Assembly (NCBI RefSeq): GCF_001411805.1
Contig: NZ_CP007213.1
Coordinates: 248,001-312,000, forward strand
DNA length: 64,000 bases
From: Burkholderia plantarii
Lineage (GTDB): Bacteria > Pseudomonadota > Gammaproteobacteria > Burkholderiales > Burkholderiaceae
Direction: 5' to 3'
Under the pieces are notes generated by a model, which was not told where the DNA came from, searched no databases, and worked only from the letters and a program-made list of their open reading frames with translations. This document shows positions 57,606 to 64,000 of the stretch, one piece after another (the first letter of the stretch is position 1; each line of letters begins with the position of its first letter). The position numbers and the translations under genes were made by a program.

Positions 57606-57671
57606 GGTGGGCGCCGCCTGTCGTGTCGGGGTGCCACGATGATGGCACAAACCCGTCGCGCGGACCGGCGG

Positions 57672-58817
57672 CTAGGCCACGGCCTGGGCGGGGGGCAGGT
57701 CGCCCTTCTTGTTGCGCTTGGCGTCGTACATCGCCGCGTCGGCGATGCGCAGCAGCGCGTCGATGTCGGTGTCCTCGCTCGACACGGGCGCGATGCCGAC
57801 GCTCGCGCCCACATGCACGGAAATGCCGGGCGCGAGGTCGAACGGCCGCGCGATCTCGCGCGCGATCGCGTTGGCGAGTTCGCGCGCCGTCGCGCTGTCG
57901 CGGCAGTCGCCCACCACCACGAATTCGTCGCCGCCCATGCGCGCCACCAGCGCCTCGCTGCCCGCCAGCCGCAGCAGCCGCTCGGCCACCTGCACCAGCA
58001 GGCGGTCGCCGGCCTCGTGGCCGTAGGCGTCGTTGATCGGCTTGAAGCCGTCGAGATCGAGGTAGAGCAGCGTCATGCCCGCGCGGATGCGCGCGCGCGT
58101 GTCGCCGTTGGCCGCGTTGAACAGGCCCGCGCGATTGAGCAGGCCGGTCAGCATGTCGTGGCGCGCGCGATGGCTGTTCTCGCGCTCGGCCTTCATGGTC
58201 GAGATCAGCAGCGCGTTGAGCCGGCGCGCGGCGCCGCTCATCGCGAACAGGTAGAACGGGATCTGCACCAGCGTGAGCAGCAGCACGTACTCGCCCGAGA
58301 GCAGCGCGCCGATCGCGCAGGGGCCGAGCGAGAGCACGATCATCGCCGCCACCAGGCGCGGCGCCGCGAAGTTGCGAAAGCAGATGCCGCCCACCATCGC
58401 GGCGGCTGACAGGAACGACAGCGTGGCGGCCACCCAGTCGCCGCTGATCGCGCTGACGAACGCGCCGTAGCCCACCGTCGCGCCCCATAGCGGCGCGAGC
58501 GTGATGTAGAGATCGGTGGGCGTGGGGCGATGCTGCAGCGCGCGGCGGCGCGATATCACGAGCACGATCAGGCGCACGGTGCAGACCAGAATCTCGGCGA
58601 TCAGCCAGAAGCGGAACATCGCCGTGGGATGGCGGGCCTCGAGCACCCAGGCCACGGCGATCGTGTTGAAGACGCCGCCGAAGAAGATCGGCAGCGTGCC
58701 GAACAGGGTGCCCACCAGCGCGACGCGAATTTCGTGCGGCGCATCCTGGCCCGGCGCGGTCAGCCACGTCGCCAGCCTGCCGCGAGGCAGCGAATAAACT
58801 TCGGTCCTGCTCTGCAC
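57672..58817 (-). CDS. Diguanylate cyclase with N-terminal membrane domain
   Basis: 381 residues from a GTG at 58817. Residues 25-205 hold about six membrane helices in pairs; residues 215-375 are a GGDEF domain with the signature MGGDEFVVV, the DMLTGLLNRAG opening and the LDLDGFKPIND metal site, all intact, so cyclic di-GMP synthesis is expected. I did not find the RxxD inhibitory site in its usual place five residues before the signature. The sensor half resembles no named module. It is 66 bp upstream of the small membrane protein gene and may be co-transcribed with it. Confidence 0.93.
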   Translation of the reverse strand: MQSRTEVYSLPRGRLATWLTAPGQDAPHEIRVALVGTLFGTLPIFFGGVFNTIAVAWVLEARHPTAMFRFWLIAEILVCTVRLIVLVISRRRALQHRPTPTDLYITLAPLWGATVGYGAFVSAISGDWVAATLSFLSAAAMVGGICFRNFAAPRLVAAMIVLSLGPCAIGALLSGEYVLLLTLVQIPFYLFAMSGAARRLNALLISTMKAERENSHRARHDMLTGLLNRAGLFNAANGDTRARIRAGMTLLYLDLDGFKPINDAYGHEAGDRLLVQVAERLLRLAGSEALVARMGGDEFVVVGDCRDSATARELANAIAREIARPFDLAPGISVHVGASVGIAPVSSEDTDIDALLRIADAAMYDAKRNKKGDLPPAQAVA

Positions 58818-59591
58818 TTGGCCTACCTTCGTCGAGTCGCGGCCGGCTCACGTCGCACGCCGGCGGCACTATTGGAATCGGGCAGGCATGATGCGGCGAA
58901 CGGCATGGGCGGCACGCACGATGCGAGGCCCTGCGGTCGGGGCCTGTCGTCCTTGCGTTGCGGGACGGTTCCGACGTTCGCGCGGGTGCGACGCGCCTGG
59001 CCTGCGTGGCGCGGATCGCGCCGTGTGCGCAAGTCTACCAGCCTCGGGCGCGCCTAAAAATGCCTGATGGCGTTTATGTTGGCCGTGCGCGGGTCGGCCC
59101 TGCCATTTGTGGCAGTCGCGTGCCGGGGCGGGTGAATGGGCGGGTGAATGCGGCGATGCTCAGGACGGCGAACGGCGCGAGAACCGCGTCGCGTGGCAGG
59201 GCCGGTGCCGCGAGCTTGTGCGATCGCAGTCACGGGTGGCGAGGCCAGGGCGGCAAGCGCGTTGCGCCGCTTGGCGCGCACGATCGTGCGGTGTGAAGGG
59301 CGGCGTGAAGGGCGGCGTGAAGGGCGGTGTGCAGCGAGGTTTGGTCCGGGTGACCGTGACCGGGGCCGGGGTTCGCGTTGCCGCCGCCGCCGTCATTGCC
59401 ATTGCCGCCGCTTGCCGAAGCGTTGCGCACTCCGGTATCCGCCGACGTGGCGTTGCGCGGTGGGCCGGCCGGCGCGTCGCGTGGCCGTTGCGCGTTCGTT
59501 TCGTGCCGGTCTCGCGGCCCGGCGCTAGAATGCCCGCTTCGATGGGCGAGCCGCCGGCGCGCCCGCTTGTCGGCCGTGCCCGACCGATTCC
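58818..59591. other. Long intergenic region with a short tandem repeat
   Basis: About 770 bp between the divergent starts of the diguanylate cyclase and a LysR gene. GTGAAGGGCGGC is repeated three times at 59293-59328. GC-rich open frames in several phases lack start signals and family motifs. Promoters were not resolved. Confidence 0.5.
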
Positions 59592-60524
59592 ATGAACCGT
59601 ATTCCCAAACCTCGCCGCCTGCCGCCGCTGAACGCCCTGCGCGCGTTCGAGGCCGCCGCGCGCCATCTCAACTTCCGGCTCGCCGCCGAGGAAATCGGCG
59701 TGACGCAGGGCGCGGTCGCGCAGCAGGTCCGACATCTCGAGGACATCCTGCAGCGCCCGCTGTTCGAGCGGCTGCCGCGCGGCCTCGCGCTCACGGCCGA
59801 CGGCCGCGCCTACTTCCCGGCCGTGCAGCGCGCCTTCTCGATCGTTGCGGACGCAACCGACGCGCTGGACCGCCGGCCTTCCACGCTGACCATCAGCACC
59901 GCGCCGTCGTTCGCGTCGAAGTGGCTGATTCCGCGGCTCACGCAGTTGCGCGAGGCGCTGCCGCAGCTGGAGGTGCGCGTGATCGCCGACGAGCGGCTCG
60001 CGACGTTTCGCGGCGACGGCGTCGATATCGCGATCCGCTTCTGCAAGCCGCCGTTCGGCAAGGGGCTGACGGGCGAGCTGCTGTTCCCGCTCGACGTGTT
60101 CGCGGTGGCCGCGCCGGCGCTGCTCGACGGCGCGCGGCCGGTGCGCTGCGTCGCCGATCTCGCCGGGCACGCGCTGCTGCACGACGCGCACGACCTGTGG
60201 CCCGAGTTCCTGGAGGCCCTGCAGGCAGGCAGCGCCGTCGACCCGGCCAAGGGGCCGCGCTTCAACCAGTCGTCGCTGGCGATCGACGCGGCGATCGGCG
60301 GGCAGGGGATCGCGCTGATGAGCGAGCCGCTCGTCGAGCGCGACATCGCCGCCGGCCGGCTGCGTCGCGTGCTCGACTTCTCGTTTCCGCTGTCGATCGG
60401 CTATTACGTCGTGTATCCGCAGGGGGCGGTGGAGTCCGGCGCGCGGCGCACGCTGCGCGACTGGCTGTTCGCGCAGCGCGACGAGGACCGGCGCTTGCAC
60501 GGGACCAGCGCGCTGCGGATGTGA
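59592..60524 (+). CDS. LysR-family regulator of the GcvA type
   Basis: 310 residues. The opening RRLPPLNALRAFEAAARHLNF and IGVTQGAVAQQVRHLEDILQRPLFERLPRGL are characteristic of GcvA-like members, which often regulate beta-lactamase, glycine cleavage or amino-acid genes. The effector domain has FASKWLIPRL and VDIAIRFCKPP. The neighbouring flavin-oxidase-family gene converges with it, so its target is not evident from position. Confidence 0.92.
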   Translation: MNRIPKPRRLPPLNALRAFEAAARHLNFRLAAEEIGVTQGAVAQQVRHLEDILQRPLFERLPRGLALTADGRAYFPAVQRAFSIVADATDALDRRPSTLTISTAPSFASKWLIPRLTQLREALPQLEVRVIADERLATFRGDGVDIAIRFCKPPFGKGLTGELLFPLDVFAVAAPALLDGARPVRCVADLAGHALLHDAHDLWPEFLEALQAGSAVDPAKGPRFNQSSLAIDAAIGGQGIALMSEPLVERDIAAGRLRRVLDFSFPLSIGYYVVYPQGAVESGARRTLRDWLFAQRDEDRRLHGTSALRM

Positions 60525-60599
60525 GCGGCGTGACGGTCGATGCAGGGGCGGCGCGAAAGCGGAGCCGGGCAGGTTGCCGGTGTGGCTTGGCCCGCCGGT

Positions 60600-61175
60600 T
60601 CAGGGCGCGATCCAGCCGGCCTGCCAGCCGTTCGCGCCGAACACGAGCCGTGCGCGCTGGTGGCCCTCGCCCGAGAGATCGAGCCAGTCGATCGCGTTAA
60701 CACACACGTCGATCACGGCGAAATGCGCGAAGCCGTCGAGCGGCGCGTCGTCCCCGGCGGCGGGCGGCTGCGCGTCGGCCGGGGTCGCGACCGGGGTGCC
60801 GGGCGGCAGCGGCGCACGATAGAGGATCAGCGTGCGCGGCCGGCTGGCCCGCCAGATCGCGAGGCGCCCGGCGCTGTCGGCGCGTGGTGTCGCCGTGCCT
60901 TCGACGCGGATCTGCAGGCCGTTCGCGAGATCGCAGCCCACCATCGCGATGCGTGCGTCGCGCGCCAGTTCGGCGACCTTCGCGGAGCGCGTGTCGGTAT
61001 GGAACATCAGCGTGCGCGCCTGCCGGTCCGCGCCGCGCAGCACCACGGTGCGCACCTTCGGCGCGCCGTCGAGCCCGAGCGTGGCCGCTTGCAGCATCGT
61101 GAACGGCGAGCGCTCGCGGCCGGCGCCGGCGCCTTCTTCGAGCAGGGTCCAGATTCGGTCGCAGAGGTCGGTCAT
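60600..61175 (-). CDS. Pyridoxamine 5'-phosphate oxidase-family flavoprotein
   Basis: 191 residues with the split-barrel fold: FTMLQAATLGLDGAPKVRTVVLRG (FMN phosphate contacts), LMFHTDTRSAKVAELARDARIAMVGCD, and a C-terminal FGANGWQAGWIAP. It matches the Alr4036-like PPOX group rather than PdxH: PdxH's RVLLLK and C-terminal RLRF-type pattern are absent. An FMN-dependent oxidoreductase role is inferred; the substrate is unknown. Monocistronic. Confidence 0.85.
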   Translation of the reverse strand: MTDLCDRIWTLLEEGAGAGRERSPFTMLQAATLGLDGAPKVRTVVLRGADRQARTLMFHTDTRSAKVAELARDARIAMVGCDLANGLQIRVEGTATPRADSAGRLAIWRASRPRTLILYRAPLPPGTPVATPADAQPPAAGDDAPLDGFAHFAVIDVCVNAIDWLDLSGEGHQRARLVFGANGWQAGWIAP

Positions 61176-61297
61176 GGTCGCGGTCGCGGTCGATCCCGCC
61201 GGGGCCGACGGGATCGACCACGATAACGAGCGGCGTCGCGATGGTCAATCGCGCGCCCGGTGTGCGCCGGTCGCCGCGGCGCGCTCATGGCCTGCGG

Positions 61298-64000
61298 TCA
61301 GGCGCTCGGTGGAGCGTTGTCGAACGACTCCGGTGCGTCGTGGAAGACGTCGTCGTCGTCGTCCGTGTCGGGCGTTTCCTCCGCGCGGGGCGCGGTCGTC
61401 GTGCCGGCCGTGTCGAGCGGTGCGCGCGCGGGCGGGTTGCCGCCGCCCGGCACGGCGGATGTCGACGTGCTTCCGGTCCGGCCACGTTCCATTACCGACG
61501 CGATGCCCGGTTGCGCATCGCGCGCGAGCTGGCGATCGTCGAGCATGGCGTCGATCGAGCCGAAACGCGGCGTGCCGAGCGGCGCGCGCGGCGGCTGGCT
61601 TGCCGGTTGCGCGGGGCGCACGGGCCGACGGCCGTCGAGCGTCGTGGCAAGCGATGCGCGTTGCGGGGCCGGGGTGCGCGCGGCATCGAGCGTCGTCGGT
61701 GTTTGCCGGCCGCCGTCGAGGGCCGCGCCGAGCGAACCGAATTGCGGCGCGGGTGCCGGCTCACGCGCGGCATCGAGCGTCGTCGGTGTTTGCCGGCCGC
61801 CGTCGAGGGCCGCGCCGAGCGAGTCGAATTGCGGCGCGGGTGCCGGCTCACGCGCGGCATCGAGCGTCGTCGGTGTTTGCCGGCCGCCGTCGAGGGCCGC
61901 GCCGAGCGAGCCGAATTGTGGCGCTGGTGCCGGTTCGCGCGCGGCATCAAGCGTCGTCGTCGTTTGCCGGCCACCGTCGAGCGCCGCGCCGAGCGAGCCG
62001 AATTGCGACGCTGGTGCCGGTTCACGCAGCCTGTCGAGCGCCGCAAGGCCGCTCGCGCGCCGCGCGCCGCCGGCGGCATCGAGCGGCGTGGGCGTGGGCA
62101 ACGGCAACGGTGCCCGGTCCGGCCTCGGCGGCCGGGGCTGCGGCCGGGGCCGGGGCTGAGGCGGCGGCGCGTGCGCCGTCACCGGGCGGCGCCCGTCGAT
62201 CCCGGCATGGTTGCCCTCGATCGCCGCCCGGGCCGGCGGCCCGCCCGCATCGCGCACGGGCGCGGCGTCGGCCGGCATGACCGCCGTCTCCTCGTCCTCG
62301 TCGCCCACCTCCGCCTCATCCTCGACGCCAGCCGCCGCCGCGCGATCGGCCTGATACCGTTCGAGCGCGTCGAGCTGCGCGAAGTCGGCCGTCTCCGAGA
62401 CGATCTCGTGCTCGCCCGACACCTGCGTGACGGCGGTCACGTGCAGCGCCACGTTGAGGCCGGCGCGCGAGGCGCTCGAATTGACTTCCTTGACCTTCAG
62501 ATCCGACGCGATCCACGAGGCCGGATCCGACATGATCCGGTTGATCTCGCGCGCGACAGCCGGGTTCGGCCGTCCGCCCACCTCGCTGGCGGTGAGCGCG
62601 TTGATGCGCGTGGCCGCGTCGCCGCGCAGGCGGAACCGGTGGAAATACGTCTGGTTCGGCGCCGAGTTGCCGCGCACCTCGCCGAGCAGCCGGTCGATCT
62701 TCTCGTCGGCGCGCGCGTGCGCGGTGGCCCAATGCCCGGGGCCGGCCGTCTCGATCGTCACGCCCTGCTTCTTCAGCGAGTCGAGCGCGTAGAGATCGCG
62801 CCAGGCGCCGCGCTGCGCGTCGATCGCGCGCGTGAACATCCGCGGCGACTTGTATTCGACGTCGACGATGCACGAGCGCGGCATCAGCACGCCGTTGTCG
62901 CGTGCGATCTGCACACGCGATTCGATGCCGGTGTCGCGCAGCGCGAGATTGATGGAGGGCGTGTCCACCGACGTGGTGCCGAGCCCGACCGTGTGCGGCT
63001 TCGTGCCGATCGGCACCGAGCCGCTCAGGCCGGCGGTCAGGCGGCCCACCCACTGCGAGCCGCCGCCCGAGCGGTGCTGTTCGAGCTGCAGCGAGCCGCC
63101 GTGGTCGCGCTGCTCGCGGATGTGATGGTGGGTGGACGTGTAGCCGACGCCGACGCCCACGCCGGCCGACAGCGGCGTGTGCGGAATCCCGCCGTAGACG
63201 CCGACGTCGAAGGTCGCGCCGCTGCGCGAGGTCTTGTCGGTGCCGTCGGTCCAGCCCACCGAGATGTCCTCGTCCTCGAGGTACTGGTCGGCGAGGTGGT
63301 TCCAGGTGCCCTCGGCGCTCTTGTCGGGTGCCGCGGCCGAGCTGTCGACCAGATGCTTGAAGAGCCCGGCGTATTTCGTTTCGAGCGTCTTGTCGTCGAA
63401 GTTGCTGCCGTCTTCCTTGACGCGGCGCGTGACGCGCAGCGACACGCCGCGCGGGTTGTTGGTCTCGGACTGGTAGAGCATGCCCTGCGCGGTCACGCCG
63501 GCGCGCACGTAGGACAGGCCGACGTCGAAGTCGTAGCCCACCCGCACGCCGGCGCCGGCCTGCCAGCTGCTGCCGTCGGCGGTGCCGGCGAAGATCTCGG
63601 CGCCGTAGTTGCTGCGCGCGAACTCGACGAGCGCCGAGCGGTTCTTGTTGTAGCGCGCGTCCACGCGCGCGGTGAGCGGGATGCCGGTGGCGTTGAGCAG
63701 CTTGCCGAAGTTCGCCGACAGCCCGCGCGTGCTGATGCCGGCGCGGTTGCCGTCCTGCACGCGCAGCCGCGCGCCCGACGGCAGCTGCTTGACGACCTCG
63801 CCGAGCGCGTCCACCACGTGCTCGCGATCGGGCGTGCCGACCGCGCGCGGCAGGTTCTTCGCGCTGGCTTTCAGCGCGTCGAGTTCGGCGACGAAGGCGG
63901 GATCCTCCACCTGCGCGCGCTGCGCCCAGCCGGCCAGGCGATCGAGGTCGAACGGCACGTTGCCCACGCCCGCGAACGCGGCGTGGTCCTGCGCGTGCCG
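61298..64000 (-). CDS. C-terminal part of a large repeat-tailed protein, possible type III effector (AvrE/HopR-like); 5' end beyond window
   Basis: The frame stays open to the right edge, giving 900 residues of a longer protein. The first 560 are Gly- and beta-rich with alternating stretches (GAGVRVGYDFDVGLSYVRAG, GVSLRVTRRVKE, SVGWTDGTDK, GVGVGVGYTSTHHH, RLTAGLSGSV), which look like barrel or propeller strands without a signal peptide in view. The order RGVxLRxPR-like, SVxW, GVGVG and HGGS recalls the C-terminal region of AvrE/HopR1-type effectors, but that is from memory and weak. Residues after about 570 are acidic, then proline-rich, and contain a 29-residue tandem repeat. The tail ends in a run of Asp. 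Autotransporter or cytoplasmic origin cannot be excluded. Confidence 0.6.
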   Translation of the reverse strand, partial: RHAQDHAAFAGVGNVPFDLDRLAGWAQRAQVEDPAFVAELDALKASAKNLPRAVGTPDREHVVDALGEVVKQLPSGARLRVQDGNRAGISTRGLSANFGKLLNATGIPLTARVDARYNKNRSALVEFARSNYGAEIFAGTADGSSWQAGAGVRVGYDFDVGLSYVRAGVTAQGMLYQSETNNPRGVSLRVTRRVKEDGSNFDDKTLETKYAGLFKHLVDSSAAAPDKSAEGTWNHLADQYLEDEDISVGWTDGTDKTSRSGATFDVGVYGGIPHTPLSAGVGVGVGYTSTHHHIREQRDHGGSLQLEQHRSGGGSQWVGRLTAGLSGSVPIGTKPHTVGLGTTSVDTPSINLALRDTGIESRVQIARDNGVLMPRSCIVDVEYKSPRMFTRAIDAQRGAWRDLYALDSLKKQGVTIETAGPGHWATAHARADEKIDRLLGEVRGNSAPNQTYFHRFRLRGDAATRINALTASEVGGRPNPAVAREINRIMSDPASWIASDLKVKEVNSSASRAGLNVALHVTAVTQVSGEHEIVSETADFAQLDALERYQADRAAAAGVEDEAEVGDEDEETAVMPADAAPVRDAGGPPARAAIEGNHAGIDGRRPVTAHAPPPQPRPRPQPRPPRPDRAPLPLPTPTPLDAAGGARRASGLAALDRLREPAPASQFGSLGAALDGGRQTTTTLDAAREPAPAPQFGSLGAALDGGRQTPTTLDAAREPAPAPQFDSLGAALDGGRQTPTTLDAAREPAPAPQFGSLGAALDGGRQTPTTLDAARTPAPQRASLATTLDGRRPVRPAQPASQPPRAPLGTPRFGSIDAMLDDRQLARDAQPGIASVMERGRTGSTSTSAVPGGGNPPARAPLDTAGTTTAPRAEETPDTDDDDDVFHDAPESFDNAPPSA
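61684..62031. repeat. 87-bp tandem repeat, four in-frame copies
   Basis: Copies begin at 61684, 61771, 61858 and 61945, each 87 bp, with a diverged fifth at 62032. They encode 29-residue units containing PQFGSLGAALDGGRQTPTT and LDAAREPAPA. Near identity at base level among the middle copies points to recent expansion. The period is a multiple of three, so copy number can change without breaking the frame. Confidence 0.93.

Noticed and set aside
57010..58869. A 619-codon minus-strand frame overlapping the cyclase and small membrane protein genes
   Set aside because: Wrong phase; the two genes in the other frames have the GGDEF signature and the permease-like helices, and this frame has none.

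Overview
The window is GC-rich and strongly third-position biased. Its gene content (a Burkholderia-type porin, DbpA, DNA polymerase II, many LysR, TetR and SDR genes, heptamer repeats) fits a Burkholderia chromosome, most likely from the plant-associated gladioli/glumae/plantarii side of the genus. That placement is inference. Two genes are cut by the window edges: the NRPS-PKS at the left and a large repeat-tailed protein at the right.

1-18.2 kb: a biosynthetic cluster. Reading leftwards are a 2-oxoglutarate/Fe amino-acid hydroxylase and a hybrid synthetase of order C-A-PCP-C-A-PCP-KS-AT-DH-KR. Reading rightwards are an MbtH-like protein, a threonine NRPS, a free-standing condensation protein, a stand-alone carrier protein and an asparagine-synthetase-like amidotransferase. 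The hydroxylase, the basic-residue A domain, the Thr A domain and one malonyl KS-AT-DH-KR extension match the syrbactin (glidobactin/cepafungin/luminmide) proteasome-inhibitor pathway. The Thr NRPS has lost the half of its condensation domain that carries the active-site histidines, so N-acylation cannot happen as described for GlbF. The free-standing condensation and carrier proteins may replace it.

18.2-26.3 kb: an insertion-scarred stretch. A disrupted IS3/IS407-group element abuts an IS5-family remnant. Then come a three-gene electrophile-detoxification operon (DJ-1/PfpI, Old Yellow Enzyme, SDR), an SDR relic, a cytochrome b561 plus membrane-anchored catalase-fold pair, and a second SDR gene that is 5'-truncated and frameshifted.

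26.3-30 kb: an 11-bp tandem repeat, then an MHS-type transporter, a shikimate-dehydrogenase-like gene and a divergent IclR regulator (probable quinate/shikimate-type uptake and catabolism). 30.1-33.8 kb: an AT-rich islet between two direct-orientation IS110 remnants. It carries a colicin M-like lipid II-degrading bacteriocin with a Tat signal and an altered catalytic motif, and tail-to-tail with it a small membrane protein that is the immunity candidate.

33.8-47 kb: mostly core-like genes: an isocitrate-lyase/PEP-mutase family enzyme, a secreted aldose 1-epimerase, DNA polymerase II, an NAD-dependent epimerase/reductase with a divergent TetR and two perfect operators, LysR, porin, SDR, DbpA and a small zinc-ribbon protein. 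Heptamer arrays lie at 39.4 and 45.3 kb.

47.5-54.2 kb: a six-gene operon (GNAT, periplasmic binding protein, two luciferase-like monooxygenases, a fused permease-ATPase, a second related GNAT) that looks like a beta-proteobacterial counterpart of the Bacillus S-alkyl-cysteine salvage operon. 54.9-61.2 kb: a haem-oxygenase-like diiron enzyme, TetR, a small membrane protein, a diguanylate cyclase, a GcvA-like LysR and a flavin-dependent oxidase-family protein. 61.3 kb to the end: the C-terminal part of a large protein with a tandem-repeat proline-rich tail, possibly a type III effector. I saw no tRNA, rRNA or CRISPR array.
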